From the NCBI RefSeq assembly GCF_008369295.1, contig NZ_VOBG01000004.1:302801-366800 (forward strand): 64,000 bases of DNA, in the 5' to 3' direction. This document shows, piece after piece, positions 27,801 through 37,528 of the stretch. Within the stretch, counting starts at the first letter, position 1, and each line of letters begins with the position of its first letter. The notes beneath the pieces were generated by a model. The model had not been told where the DNA came from and did not search any database. It saw nothing but the letters and a program-made list of their open reading frames with translations. This DNA comes from Pseudomonas sp. ANT_H4 (GTDB taxonomy: Bacteria > Pseudomonadota > Gammaproteobacteria > Pseudomonadales > Pseudomonadaceae). The position numbers and the translations under genes are program-made.

Positions 27801-27839
27801 AGCGCCAGCGCCCGAATCCAAAGGGCTCTGGCGCTTTTT
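27801..27839 (+). terminator. Intrinsic terminator after the ABC exporter gene
   Basis: AGCGCCAGCGCCC and GGGCTCTGGCGCT (27801-27813, 27823-27835) form a long stem with one mismatch, followed by five T. Confidence 0.85.
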
Positions 27840-27964
27840 CATGCACTGGATTTGTGCCACATCGGTGCTGTCATCAAGGCCACGGCAGTATCGGTGTGGT
27901 TGGTAGTGGGCGGTGTGACCTATCGATGGCTGGGCAAGGAAGAGACTGCCTGAGCCAAGCGCGT

Positions 27965-29089
27965 TCAGCCCTGCCGGTAAGGCAAGGCTGAGCGCGCCTC
28001 CTCGGCATAGGCGAGGATTTCACTGCGCTCGCGCTCCAGGAAGTCCGCCACAGCCGATTTCAATCCGGGATGGCGCAGGTAATGCCAGGAATGGGTAATC
28101 ACCGGCTCAAACCCGCGAATCAACTTGTGCTCGCCTTGGGCACCGGCGTCGAAACGTTGCAGGCCGTGGGCAATCGCGTAATCCATGCCCTGATAGAAAC
28201 AGGTCTCGAAATGCAGGCGGTCGAATTCCGCCAGGCAGCCCCAGTATCGCCCGTAAAGGCTGTCGCCTCCGATCAAGCTAAAGGCCATGGCCACTGGCCG
28301 CGAGCCTTGCTTGGCCAGCACCACCCGAATCGCCTCCGGCATGCGCTCAGCCAATAAGCTGAAAAACGCCCGGGTCAGGTAAGGCGACTGCCGGCGCACG
28401 GCGTAGGTATTGGCGTAACAAGCGTAGACAAAATCCCATTGTGCCTCGCTCAACTCATGGCCTTGTAACCACTCGAACTCAATGCCCTGCCCCGCTACCT
28501 GTTCGCGCTCTTTGCGCATTTGTTTGCGTTTGCGTGAACTCAAGGCGTCGAGGAAGTCCTGGAAGTCCCGATAACCGCGGTTCTGCCAATGAAACTGGCA
28601 ACCCAGGCGCTGCAGCCAACCCGGCTGCTGCGCCAGTGCGACGTCGGCCAGTGCGTCGGTAAAGTTGATATGGGCGCTGGAAAGGCCTTCGATCTCCAGG
28701 TAACCGGGCAGGCTCTTGAGTAACTCAAAACCGTCCTCGGGGCTGGCCGCCAGCAGGCGCGGGCCGCTGACCGGGCTGAAGGGCACGGCGGTGAGCAATT
28801 TCGGGTAGTAGTCGATGCCCGCACGCTCGCAAGCGTCGGCCCAGCCATGGTCAAACACGTATTCGCCGTAAGAATGCCACTTGCGATAACTGGGCAGCGC
28901 AGCGATCAAGCGCTCGCCTTCATAATGCAGTAAATGCTCGGGCTGCCAGCCGGACTGCGGGCCAAGGCTGGCACTGTCCTCAAGCGCACTGAGGAAGGCA
29001 TGACGCAAAAAAGGCTGATCGACGGGGACCAGTGCGTTCCACTCATCAGGTGCAATCGCGCGCAGGCTATTCAATCGTTGTAACGGCAT
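27965..29089 (-). CDS. COG3146 / FemAB-like GNAT acyltransferase
   Basis: 374 aa from ATG 29089; an in-frame TTG six codons upstream is less likely. Characteristic segments: FLRHAFLSALEDSASLG near the start, RKRKQMRKEREQV in the middle and LYGRYWGCLAEFDRLHFETCFYQGMDYAI with FDAGAQGEHKLIRGFEP toward the end, as in the PF04339 family. These proteins have a GNAT fold; their substrate is not established. Flanked by terminator and REPIN; monocistronic. Confidence 0.85.
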   Translation of the reverse strand: MPLQRLNSLRAIAPDEWNALVPVDQPFLRHAFLSALEDSASLGPQSGWQPEHLLHYEGERLIAALPSYRKWHSYGEYVFDHGWADACERAGIDYYPKLLTAVPFSPVSGPRLLAASPEDGFELLKSLPGYLEIEGLSSAHINFTDALADVALAQQPGWLQRLGCQFHWQNRGYRDFQDFLDALSSRKRKQMRKEREQVAGQGIEFEWLQGHELSEAQWDFVYACYANTYAVRRQSPYLTRAFFSLLAERMPEAIRVVLAKQGSRPVAMAFSLIGGDSLYGRYWGCLAEFDRLHFETCFYQGMDYAIAHGLQRFDAGAQGEHKLIRGFEPVITHSWHYLRHPGLKSAVADFLERERSEILAYAEEARSALPYRQG

Positions 29090-29115
29090 CCCATTCCCCG
29101 GCGACAACTACTTTA

Positions 29116-29216
29116 TGTAGGAGCGAGCTTGCTCGCGATGGCTGTCAACAATAACGCGCTCATTCTGACAGAACCCGTCTCCCGCAGGTTTTTTCGCGAG
29201 CAAGCTCGCTCCTACA
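29116..29216. repeat. REPIN (paired inverted REP units)
   Basis: TGTAGGAGCGAGCTTGCTCGCGA at 29116-29138 and its exact complement at 29194-29216, with a 55-bp spacer. Confidence 0.9.
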
Positions 29217-29238
29217 CAAAGCAGTGAGTTTTCAGAGC

Positions 29239-29270
29239 AAAAAAAACCCCGCCAATCGGCGGGGTGAAAA
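29239..29270 (-). terminator. Intrinsic terminator of the OprP/OprO-like gene
   Basis: ACCCCGCC/GGCGGGGT stem (29246-29253, 29258-29265) with four-base loop. On the minus strand the stem is followed by eight T; an A-run on the other side also allows rightward termination. Confidence 0.9.
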
Positions 29271-29327
29271 AAGAGAAGCGCTTTAACGGATGAAGAAAGA
29301 GCGCGATGAAACGGTGTTGCAGGCTGC

Positions 29328-30662
29328 TTAGAACACGTATTGCACGCGGGCTACGATGGCATCACCGCTGTCATCGCCATTGGCGTTGACGATCTTGTCG
29401 GTGCTGACTTTGATGTAGTTGGCCGAGACCCGGACCGCTTCGTTGGCGTACCAGTTGACACCGATGGTGTTCAGGTTGGCCTTGGCATCGCCCACTTCAC
29501 GGGTAGCACTGTTGCGAACAACGTTTTTGTCATCAACCTTGATGTTGTCGTAGCGATAGAACACTTCCCACGCGCCGAACTGCTTGTTCTGGGGCTTGAT
29601 GGTGTCGAACTTGGCGCCGTCGAGTTTGTAAATGCGCGATTCGCCGGTCAGGGTGTAGGCCAGTTGACCGTAGAAGCCGCTGGACTTGACGTCCTGATAG
29701 GCGCTGCTGTCAGCCTTCATCTTGCGGCTCAGGTATTCAGCCTGCAGCGACAGCGGGCCGGTAGCAAAGGCGAATTCGCCGCCGAACACAGTGTCGGTGT
29801 CGTAAGCGTCGGTGCTGGTCAAGTTGCCGGAATCCAGGCCCACGCCGCCGCCGAAGGTGGCACGGTTACCGTTGGCGCCGGCATCGTTGCCGCCAGTGGT
29901 TGCCACGCCACGTACGCCGAGACGAGGACGGATGCGGGAGTCAAAAGCGGTGTCTTTCAGGTCACGTACCGCGACGTCCAGGCCGACGTGCAAGACGTTG
30001 CCGGTTTCATGCAGCGGCGCGAATACGGCACGGCCGTTAAATTGCTTCACGCCGTTGCCGTCCTTGTCGTTGATGTCCTTGGACGCAACGCTGGCGGACA
30101 GGTAAGCCATGTCGGCAACCACAGAGCTGACCTGGATACCCATGCCGTTTTCGTGGGAGTTGACCCAGTCGGCCATTTCGTACGCAGAGTTACGCTCGAT
30201 GCCCGTCACCCACTTGGAGCTGGTGGCTTTTTCCAGACCGAAGTCTTGGTCAAAACGGCCGACGCGGATGGTGACCGGCTTGAAGCCCACGTAGGACATG
30301 GACGCTTCGTCGAAGTAACCGTCGTCGGAGCTGCCCGAGTTGTGGGAAAAGTCGTAGCTGAGCTGGTATTTGAAGTCCTTGTAGACGGTGCCGCCCAGTT
30401 CCAGGTAAGCACGGCGGAAGTAAGTGGCGTCGGCCGAGTCACCGTTCTTGGTGTAGAAACCGTCAAATGTGCCGTAATCGGCTTGCAGGCGACCACCCAG
30501 CTTGAAGCTGAAGTTCTGGTCGGTAGTAGCAACCTCAAGGCCGCCCTTGGTTTTGACAACGATATCGGCGCCGTCAGTAGTGACAGTACCAGCGAAAGCC
30601 TGGGCGGTAACGGCCAGGGCCAGGGCGCTGGCCGCTAAACCGGCGAAGTGCTTACGGATCAT
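29328..30662 (-). CDS. OprP/OprO-family anion (phosphate/polyphosphate-selective) porin
   Basis: 444 aa, ATG 30662. Signal peptide 1-24 (VTAQAFA), then an N-terminal strand set with [16 protein letters not shown] and the end Val-Tyr-Phe of a barrel that is recognised by the Bam machinery. Family knowledge: OprP and OprO of P. aeruginosa are trimeric phosphate and pyrophosphate channels under PhoB control. The neighbours (anti-sigma, ECF sigma, KAS III-like) match P. aeruginosa PA3280-PA3286. I looked for a Pho box upstream and found no convincing tandem CTGTCAT repeat, so phosphate control is open. Confidence 0.88.
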   Translation of the reverse strand: MIRKHFAGLAASALALAVTAQAFAGTVTTDGADIVVKTKGGLEVATTDQNFSFKLGGRLQADYGTFDGFYTKNGDSADATYFRRAYLELGGTVYKDFKYQLSYDFSHNSGSSDDGYFDEASMSYVGFKPVTIRVGRFDQDFGLEKATSSKWVTGIERNSAYEMADWVNSHENGMGIQVSSVVADMAYLSASVASKDINDKDGNGVKQFNGRAVFAPLHETGNVLHVGLDVAVRDLKDTAFDSRIRPRLGVRGVATTGGNDAGANGNRATFGGGVGLDSGNLTSTDAYDTDTVFGGEFAFATGPLSLQAEYLSRKMKADSSAYQDVKSSGFYGQLAYTLTGESRIYKLDGAKFDTIKPQNKQFGAWEVFYRYDNIKVDDKNVVRNSATREVGDAKANLNTIGVNWYANEAVRVSANYIKVSTDKIVNANGDDSGDAIVARVQYVF

Positions 30663-30985
30663 CGAAGAATTCCCCTAATTGGTGGTCTTTTGCATTGGAA
30701 AACACGCGGGCTCTGGCCCGCTGGTGTTGGGAGGGGATATTTCAGCTGAGTTGCTGCAACATAAAGATTTTGTTACAGGGGAACTTTCTTACAACCAAAG
30801 GAAATAAGCGCAAAGCCACGGCCAGCAAGCGTCTTATTGAAAAAAGTGTCGGAAATGGCAGATAAAAAATCATGAAAAAAACTGACAGGAATGAAATATT
30901 TTTTCCCGGATGTTTTTGAAGGGCGAAGAAAAACCCGCGACCAGGGTCGTCGCAGGCTCGGTGTGACGATGAATAATGTCAGTCT
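30663..30985. promoter_or_regulatory. Upstream region of the porin gene
   Basis: 323 bp, AT-rich toward the centre (30780-30920). CTGTCAG occurs on the minus strand near 30890, but the 11-bp spaced repeats of a Pho box are not present. No ORF. Confidence 0.4.
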
Positions 30986-31219
30986 CTAAGGCTTGCCGGA
31001 ACGCTCGGCAGCCAGGCGCTCGGCCAACTCATCGATGCCCGCCACCGGTGGCTCGGGCATGACCCGTAGCGTGGCCTGCATCAAGCGCATCTGGCGAATA
31101 AAGCGCCGGCAATTGGGGCAGAACATCAAGTGGTGACGTACCAGCAAGCGCTCACGAAAGGTCAACTGCCCATCGAGATAGTCACTGGAGCGCGCCACTT
31201 GTTCTTTACAGGTCAACAT
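30986..31219 (-). CDS. Zinc-finger anti-sigma factor (zf-HC2)
   Basis: 77 aa, ATG 31219, overlapping the end of the sigma factor gene by 7 nt. ZAS-type motif: Cys4, then HHLMFCPNCRR giving His-x3-Cys-x2-Cys. No membrane helix, so it is a soluble anti-sigma of the ChrR/RsrA type that could sense redox or metal through its zinc site. Its partner is the ECF factor translated just before it. Confidence 0.85.
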   Translation of the reverse strand: MLTCKEQVARSSDYLDGQLTFRERLLVRHHLMFCPNCRRFIRQMRLMQATLRVMPEPPVAGIDELAERLAAERSGKP

Positions 31220-31827
31220 TCGCCGGTTTCCTCAAAATGCTCCACCGTGGCGAAGACCTTAAGCCGTGCTCGATGCAGCAGCACTCGGACATTGGAGAGC
31301 GAAATTTCCAGAAGATTACAAATCTCCTCCAACTCCAGGCCCTGACGTTCACGCAACAGCAGCACACTGCTTTGCAATTGGGAAAGACTCAGCAGCGTGT
31401 GCTCAAGGCATTCGCGCAGCTCGTTTTCAGTCAGTAGCGCCTCGGGGGTGTCTTCGTGCCAGGCAAACGGGGCAACCAGCCAGTGGCCGTCACCGGCGGC
31501 AAAACGCTCGTCGCCGACGGTGCCGTGCGGCGACGGCAGGTCATCGAGCAGCACCTCCCGACGGTTTTGCTTGTAGCGGCCCTTGGCCGAATTGGCTGTG
31601 ATAGTCAGCAACCACGTCTTGAGGCTCGAACGCCCCTCGAACTTCGCCAGGTTGCGCACCACCGAGAACCAGGCGTCCTGCACCACCTCATCGGCATGTC
31701 GCTGGCCAACGATGGCATAAGCCACAGCGCGCATGGCGCTCTGGTAGGTGCTGACCAATTCCTTGTACGCCCGCTGCTCACCCTTGAGCAAGCGTTCGAG
31801 CAGGTGCGCGTCGTCCGCTGCTGCCAT
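31213..31827 (-). CDS. ECF-family RNA polymerase sigma factor
   Basis: 204 aa, ATG 31827 with GAGG upstream. Region 2 (AYKELVSTYQSAMRAVAYAIV...ADEVVQDAWFSVVRNL, about 20-65) and region 4 (LSQLQSSVLLLRERQGLELEEICNLLEISLSNVRVLLHRAR, about 145-190). Translationally coupled to the zinc-finger anti-sigma. P. aeruginosa PA3285 lies in the same context. Targets are unknown; the adjacent porin is one candidate. Confidence 0.9.
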   Translation of the reverse strand: MAAADDAHLLERLLKGEQRAYKELVSTYQSAMRAVAYAIVGQRHADEVVQDAWFSVVRNLAKFEGRSSLKTWLLTITANSAKGRYKQNRREVLLDDLPSPHGTVGDERFAAGDGHWLVAPFAWHEDTPEALLTENELRECLEHTLLSLSQLQSSVLLLRERQGLELEEICNLLEISLSNVRVLLHRARLKVFATVEHFEETGEC

Positions 31828-31872
31828 TCAAGACCTCGGTACAAAGACATTTCCAGGTAAACATACGGTCAA

Positions 31873-31938
31873 TGTAGGAGCTGGGCTTGTCGCATCGTCG
31901 CATCGCTGCGATGCAGCGATCCGACAAGCCCGCTCCCA
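31873..31938. repeat. REP-like palindrome, possible terminator of the KAS III gene
   Basis: Outer arms GGAGCTGGGCTTGTCG and CGACAAGCCCGCTCC enclose the inner hairpin ATCGCTGC-GAT-GCAGCGAT. Confidence 0.7.
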
Positions 31939-31960
31939 CTGACCGCGTCCGTCCGGTGAA

Positions 31961-33082
31961 TCAGCGCTTGCGCAGGATCACACTACCAATCGAATAACCG
32001 GCACCAAAGGAGCTGAGTACCGCCACAGCGCCCTTGGGCAAGTCATCCTGGTAAGTATGAAACGCGATCACCGAACCGGCCGAACTGGTGTTGGCATAAG
32101 TATCGAGGATTACCGGAGCTTCTTCCTCCGTGGCTTCACGACCCAGCAGCCTCTTGACGATCAGGTGGTTCATGCTCAGGTTGGCCTGATGCAGCCAGAA
32201 ACGCTTGACATCAGTCACGCTCAACTGGTTTTCAGTCAAGTGCTGGCCAATCAATTCTGCAACCATCGGACAGACATCCCGGAAAACTTTGCGGCCTTCT
32301 TGCACGAACAGCTTGTCCGGCGCACCGACGCCTTCTTCCGCAGCGCGGTTGAGGAAGCCGAAGTTGTTGCGGATGTTGTTGGAGAACTTGGTCAGTAATT
32401 TGGTGCTTACCACCTCGAATTGATGCTCGGAGGTAGCCAGGTCAGCCCGCTCAAGAATCACCGCCGTGGCCGCGTCGCCAAAGATGAAGTGGCTGTCACG
32501 GTCGCGGAAGTTCAGATGGCCGGTGCAGATTTCCGGGTTGACCATCAGGATCGCCCGTGCCTGGCCCAGTTTGATGCTGTTGCAGGCGTTCTGGATGCCG
32601 AAGGTGGCTGAAGAGCAGGCCACGTTCATGTCAAAACCAAAACCCTGAATCCCCAGGGCTTCCTGGACTTCGATGGCGATGGCCGGGTAAGCCCGTTGCA
32701 GGTTGGAACAGGCAACTATCACTGCGTCGATGTCGGCGGCGGTCTTGCCAGCCCGCTGCAAGGCTTGCTCGGCAGCACCAATGGCCATTTGGCAAAGAAT
32801 CGACCACTCGTCATTGGTGCGCTCGGGCAAGCGTGGCGCCATGCGTTTTGGGTCAAGAATGCCTTCCTTGTCCATGACAAAACGGCTCTTGATACCCGAG
32901 GCCTTTTCGATAAAGGCGGCATTGGATTCGGTCAGCGCCTGGACGTCGCCCTGCTCGATGGCGGCGGCATGGTCGGCATTGAACTGTTGGACGTAAGCAT
33001 TGAAAGACTGCACCAGCTCTTCGTTGGAGATGCTGTTGGCCGGGGTGTACAAGCCTGTGCCGCTGATGACGACGTTATGCAC
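31961..33082 (-). CDS. Beta-ketoacyl-ACP synthase III-like enzyme (PA3286-type)
   Basis: 373 aa, ATG 33082. Thiolase fold with the FabH triad: Cys156 in MNVACSSATFG, His298 in WLHQANLSMN and Asn331 in YANTSSAGS. It is longer than canonical FabH (about 317 aa), with an insertion near residues 30-60. The P. aeruginosa homologue PA3286 was described as condensing octanoyl-CoA with malonyl-ACP, shunting beta-oxidation products into fatty acid synthesis; I infer the same here from the sequence type and context. Its upstream neighbour is HrpA; downstream is the ECF sigma gene. Confidence 0.88.
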   Translation of the reverse strand: MHNVVISGTGLYTPANSISNEELVQSFNAYVQQFNADHAAAIEQGDVQALTESNAAFIEKASGIKSRFVMDKEGILDPKRMAPRLPERTNDEWSILCQMAIGAAEQALQRAGKTAADIDAVIVACSNLQRAYPAIAIEVQEALGIQGFGFDMNVACSSATFGIQNACNSIKLGQARAILMVNPEICTGHLNFRDRDSHFIFGDAATAVILERADLATSEHQFEVVSTKLLTKFSNNIRNNFGFLNRAAEEGVGAPDKLFVQEGRKVFRDVCPMVAELIGQHLTENQLSVTDVKRFWLHQANLSMNHLIVKRLLGREATEEEAPVILDTYANTSSAGSVIAFHTYQDDLPKGAVAVLSSFGAGYSIGSVILRKR

Positions 33083-33307
33083 GGTCGTTCCTCTAAATCT
33101 GTTCAGGCAGAAGGTATTGGTACCGTCGTACCAAACCGTAAGTCGTTCTAGTCCGCCCCGCGGACATCAAACGGGAATCGCTTTAGTCCATCGCGTCGTG
33201 GCTGTAACAACCCATCTAGACGAACCTGGCATTTATAGCGGCGAAGTTTGCCATAAACCGGGGGTTTTTGCGCCTTTTGCGATAGCGCCCCGCCCCCGAA
33301 ATTCAGG

Positions 33308-36300
33308 TCACGCCTCCACCAGGCTCCATTGTTTACTCAAGCGCTTATCAGAAATCGGCACCTTTGTTCCCAATTGCTGGGCAAACAACGACACTCGATA
33401 TTCCTCCAGCCACCATCGGTATAGCTCCAACTGCGGGTCGCGCTTGCCTTCCTGGGTGTGCTTGTTCAAGCGCGTTTGGTACTGGCTCCATAAACCGCTC
33501 AGTTCAGAACTCCAGACCCGGTCCTTCTGCACCTGGCTTGGGAGTTTCTCCAGGCGCAACTCGATGGCCTTGAGGAAGCGCGGCAACTCCTTGAACCATT
33601 GCGCCGGTGTTTCCCGCACAAAGCCTGGGTACACCAAGTGACTCAACTGTTGCTTGATATCATTGAGCGCCACCGCCTGGGCCAAATCGATCTTGCCCTT
33701 GAAGCGTTTTTGCAGAGCGTGCCACAGCTTCAGCACCTCAAGGGTCAAGCGCGCCAGACGCTCGGCGTGTTCAGTCCAAGCGCCCCGCTTGCGTTCGGCC
33801 AGGGCCGCCAAACCGGCGCCATCGCGGGGCAGGCTCGCCTCCCCTTCCAGCACGCAGCTGTCGAGGCTGGCCAGCAGAATGTCTTCCACCAGCGCATCGA
33901 TACGCCCCAATTCGCGGTACATCAGCCCCAGTTCGGTCAGGCCGGGCAACTTGCCCCGCAGGAATTTCGCCGGTTCGGCCAATTGCTGCATCAGCAAACG
34001 CTGCAAAGCGCGGCGATGCTGGAACTCGGCTTCGACGGCGGTGGAGAAACGTCCTTCCTTGACCATGCCGTTTTCTTCCACTAGCGCCGGATAGACCGTC
34101 ATCGACAACCCGGCGATCTTCGCTTGAGTTTTCTCGGCGACGGCGGCGAAAACCTTGGCCTCCACCGGCTGCTGGCTTTTCGCGGTCTGCGGTACCGCCA
34201 AGGCGGCCTGGCTGGCCTCGGCAAATCGCGCGGTCAACTCAGCCAGGTCGCGGCCCTCGCCAAGGAACTTGCCCTGGCCGTCGACCACCTCCAGGTTCAT
34301 CTTCAGGTGGTTTTCCACCTGCTGCGCAGCCTCGGCCCAGGCTTCATCGCTGACCCGGGCGCCGGTCATGCGTAACAACTCGCGCCCCAGGGCCTGTGGC
34401 AGCGAACCGTTGGCAAATTCGATGCGTTGCAGCGCCGCCTTGACGAAGTCCGGCACCGGCACGAAGTTTTTGCGCAGGGCCTTGGGCAGGTTGCGCACCA
34501 AGGCGATGCACTTGGCTTCGATCACGCCGGGCACCAGCCATTCCAGGCGCTCGGCGGGCAAGGCCGGCAGTAGCGGCGCCGGCACACGCAAGGTCACACC
34601 ATCCCGGGGATGGTTGGGTTCGAAGTGATAGCTCAAGGCCAGGGCGAGGTCGCCCAGGTGTAGGGTGTCTGGGTAATGGGCGGCAGTGACTTCACTGGCT
34701 TCGCGGGCCAGCACGTCTTCTTCGCGCATGATCAGCAGTTGCGGGTCTTTCTGGCTGTTGACCTTGTACCAACTGTCGAACGTCGCGGTCTGGTGAATCT
34801 CCGCCGGCAAGCGCGCGTCATAAAAGGCAAACAGGGTTTCTTCGTCCGCCAGAATGTCACGGCGACGAGCCTTGGCTTCCAGTTCGTCGAGCTGCTCCAG
34901 CAGCAGCGTATTGGCGGTCAGGCACTTGGCCCGGGACAGGATCTCACCACGCACCAGGCCGTCGCGGATAAACAGCTCGCGGGAAGTGACCGGATCGATC
35001 GGCCCGTAATGCACCGGCCGGCGGCCCACCACAATCAGCCCGAACAGGGTGATCTGTTCAAAAGCCACCACCTGCCCGCGCTTCTTCTCCCAATGAGGTT
35101 CGAAGTGGTTTTTCTTGATCAGGTGACCGGCCAAAGGCTCGATCCAGTCGGCATCGATCTTGGCCACCATCCGCGCATACAGCTTGGTGGTTTCCACCAG
35201 TTCGGCGGCCATCAGCCATTGCGGGCGTTTCTTGCCCAGCCCCGAGGACGGATGAATCCAGAAGCGCCGCTGACGGGCGCCGAGATAGTCGCCGTCTTCG
35301 GTCTTCTGGCCGATCTGGCTGAGCAGGCCAGACAGCACCGCCTTGTGCAATTTCGGGTAGTCGGCGGGCTCTTTATTGAGGGTCAACTGCATGTCACGGC
35401 AGATCAGGCTCAATTGGCGATGGGAGTCGCGCCATTCGCGCAAACGCAGGTAATTCAGGAAATTCTTGCGACACCAATTGCGCAGTGGGCTGGCGGTCAA
35501 TGCCTGGCGCTGCTCTTCAAAGCCACGCCACAGATTGACCAGCCCGGCGAAGTCGGAATCGATGTCCTTCCATTGCGCGTGGGCCTGATCAGCCGCTTGC
35601 TGGCGCTCCGGCGGGCGCTCGCGCGGGTCCTGGATCGACATGGCGCTGGCCACGATCAATACCTCCTGCAAGCTGCCAAGCTTGGCCGCTTCCAGCAACA
35701 TGCGGCCCATGCGCGGGTCCACCGGCAGGCGCGCCAGTTGCCGGCCCATCGGCGTCAGCTGGCTGTTGCGGTCCACCGCCGACAGCTCTTGCAGCAGGTT
35801 GAAACCGTCGCTAATGGCCTTGCCATCGGGTGGCTCGATAAACGGGAAATCGGTGATCTCGCCCAGGCGCAGGTGCAGCATCTGCAGGATCACCGCTGCG
35901 AGGTTAGTACGCAGGATTTCCGGGTCAGTGAACTCCGGGCGCCCGATAAAATCTTCTTCGCTGTACAACCGCACGCAGATGCCCGGCTCGACCCGTCCGC
36001 AACGACCTTTACGCTGGTTGGCGCTGGCCTGGGACACAGCTTCGATGGGCAGGCGCTGGACCTTGGCGCGATAGCTGTAGCGGCTGATGCGCGCGGTACC
36101 GCTGTCGATCACGTAGCGAATGCCCGGCACCGTCAATGAGGTTTCAGCGACGTTGGTCGCCAGCACCACGCGCCGGCCTGGATGGGACTGGAAAATCCGC
36201 TGCTGTTCAGCCGGGGACAGGCGCGCATACAGCGGCAAGATTTCGGTGTGTTTGAGCTGGGCCTTGCGCAGCATGTCGGCGGCATCGCGAATCTCTCGCT

Positions 36301-37219
36301 CGCCGGGCAGGAACACCAGCACATCGCCAGGGCTCTTGCGCTCGCTGCGCTCAAAAGCAGCGATTTCATCGAGGGTGGCCAGAATCGCCTGGTCCACCGT
36401 CAAGTCGTCCTCGATACGGTTGCCCTCTTCGTCCTGTTCCAGGGTCAGCGGGCGGTACCAGGTTTCTACCGGGAAGGTACGGCCAGAAACCTCGACAATC
36501 GGCGCATCGTTGAAATGCTTGGAAAAGCGCTCCAGGTCGATGGTGGCCGAGGTGATGATGACTTTCAGGTCCGGGCGACGCGGCAGCAAGATTTTCAGAT
36601 AGCCCAGCAGAAAGTCGATGTTCAGGCTGCGTTCGTGGGCTTCGTCGACGATGATGGTGTCGTAGCGTTCGAGGTAGCGGTCGTTCTGGGTTTCCGCCAG
36701 CAGTATGCCGTCGGTCATCAGTTTGATCAGGGTGTTGGAATCGCTTTGGTCCTCGAACCGCACCTGATAGCCGACCAATGAGCCCAACGGTGTAGCCAAC
36801 TCTTCAGCGACCCGGCTCGCCACGCTGCGCGCGGCAATTCGTCGGGGCTGGGTATGACCGATCAAGCCGTATTGGCCACGGCCGATCTCCAGGCAAATCT
36901 TCGGCAATTGCGTGGTTTTACCCGAGCCGGTTTCACCGGCGATGATCAGCACTTGATGCTTGAGCAGCGCTTCCTTGATCTCGTCGCGCTTGGCGGCGAT
37001 GGGCAGGCTGTCGTCATAGCGAATCAGCGGCAGACTCGCGCGCCGCGCCTCTACCTGGGCGCAGGAAGCCTGCATGCGTGTCACCCACTGGGCAAGCTTG
37101 TCCTCATCGGGCTTCTTGCGCAGCTCAAGCAACTGCCGACGCAAGCGCTGGCGGTCAGCGAGCATGGCGTGATCAAGGTTTTTCAGCAGTTGGTCGATAG
37201 CGGGCGCTTGGTCAGTCAT
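33308..37219 (-). CDS. hrpA: ATP-dependent RNA helicase HrpA (DEAH box)
   Basis: 1,303 aa, ATG 37219, the normal length for HrpA. Walker A GETGSGKT at 95-102, DEAH at 192-195, SAT in ITSATID near 222, then helicase C, HA2 and OB-fold domains and the HrpA-specific long C-terminal part. In E. coli HrpA resolves stalled ribosomes and processes fimbrial mRNA. It is not related to the Hrp type III system. The upstream 309-bp gap separates it from the divergent flavoprotein-like gene. Confidence 0.95.
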   Translation of the reverse strand: MTDQAPAIDQLLKNLDHAMLADRQRLRRQLLELRKKPDEDKLAQWVTRMQASCAQVEARRASLPLIRYDDSLPIAAKRDEIKEALLKHQVLIIAGETGSGKTTQLPKICLEIGRGQYGLIGHTQPRRIAARSVASRVAEELATPLGSLVGYQVRFEDQSDSNTLIKLMTDGILLAETQNDRYLERYDTIIVDEAHERSLNIDFLLGYLKILLPRRPDLKVIITSATIDLERFSKHFNDAPIVEVSGRTFPVETWYRPLTLEQDEEGNRIEDDLTVDQAILATLDEIAAFERSERKSPGDVLVFLPGEREIRDAADMLRKAQLKHTEILPLYARLSPAEQQRIFQSHPGRRVVLATNVAETSLTVPGIRYVIDSGTARISRYSYRAKVQRLPIEAVSQASANQRKGRCGRVEPGICVRLYSEEDFIGRPEFTDPEILRTNLAAVILQMLHLRLGEITDFPFIEPPDGKAISDGFNLLQELSAVDRNSQLTPMGRQLARLPVDPRMGRMLLEAAKLGSLQEVLIVASAMSIQDPRERPPERQQAADQAHAQWKDIDSDFAGLVNLWRGFEEQRQALTASPLRNWCRKNFLNYLRLREWRDSHRQLSLICRDMQLTLNKEPADYPKLHKAVLSGLLSQIGQKTEDGDYLGARQRRFWIHPSSGLGKKRPQWLMAAELVETTKLYARMVAKIDADWIEPLAGHLIKKNHFEPHWEKKRGQVVAFEQITLFGLIVVGRRPVHYGPIDPVTSRELFIRDGLVRGEILSRAKCLTANTLLLEQLDELEAKARRRDILADEETLFAFYDARLPAEIHQTATFDSWYKVNSQKDPQLLIMREEDVLAREASEVTAAHYPDTLHLGDLALALSYHFEPNHPRDGVTLRVPAPLLPALPAERLEWLVPGVIEAKCIALVRNLPKALRKNFVPVPDFVKAALQRIEFANGSLPQALGRELLRMTGARVSDEAWAEAAQQVENHLKMNLEVVDGQGKFLGEGRDLAELTARFAEASQAALAVPQTAKSQQPVEAKVFAAVAEKTQAKIAGLSMTVYPALVEENGMVKEGRFSTAVEAEFQHRRALQRLLMQQLAEPAKFLRGKLPGLTELGLMYRELGRIDALVEDILLASLDSCVLEGEASLPRDGAGLAALAERKRGAWTEHAERLARLTLEVLKLWHALQKRFKGKIDLAQAVALNDIKQQLSHLVYPGFVRETPAQWFKELPRFLKAIELRLEKLPSQVQKDRVWSSELSGLWSQYQTRLNKHTQEGKRDPQLELYRWWLEEYRVSLFAQQLGTKVPISDKRLSKQWSLVEA

Positions 37220-37528
37220 CAGGTACGCAAAGGTCTTTTTAGTAAGGCAGGGGAAGCCTGCGGTGACATGATCGGCAAAATTCAGGGGGGCGATTGTCGC
37301 AGACTTTGGCGTGCAAAGACGAGTCTGTCACCGGTGTCCGTTTCGCCTTTGAGGAGCCTTCCTACTCAAGTTGGGAACATATAGCAGGACTTACTCAGAA
37401 CAATCCTTACGGCTCCCATTGAGAGAACCGCTCTAATGAGGCGTTGATATTCGCAGCACTTGCGATAGGCAACACCGGGGAAGAGTTTTTTATTCCTGTG
37501 GATGAGGTCTTTTAAAAGGATTGTCCTG
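37220..37528. promoter_or_regulatory. Divergent gap between hrpA and the orphan flavoprotein-like gene
   Basis: 309 bp. Contains GGAACA near 37376 followed by TTACTCA, reminiscent of a HrpL box, but the spacer is about 11 nt rather than 15-16, so I do not call it. No ORF of substance. Confidence 0.35.

Noticed and set aside
27842..27955. Small hydrophobic frame after the ABC exporter terminator
   Set aside because: No start codon with a ribosome site; it only extends an out-of-frame reading of the transporter.
29340..30638. 432-codon plus-strand frame
   Set aside because: Antisense shadow of the OprP/OprO-like porin.
30880..30920. Possible Pho box upstream of the porin
   Set aside because: CTGTCAG is present once, but the required 11-bp spaced second copy is missing.
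34676..36139. 487-codon plus-strand frame
   Set aside because: Antisense shadow of hrpA.
33308..37219. HrpA as part of a Hrp type III secretion cluster
   Set aside because: The protein is the DEAH RNA helicase HrpA, unrelated to the Hrp pilus gene of the same name.
37370..37400. HrpL-like box (GGAACA...ACTCA) before the orphan flavoprotein gene
   Set aside because: Spacing is about 11 nt instead of 15-16 and both halves deviate, and no type III genes are present.
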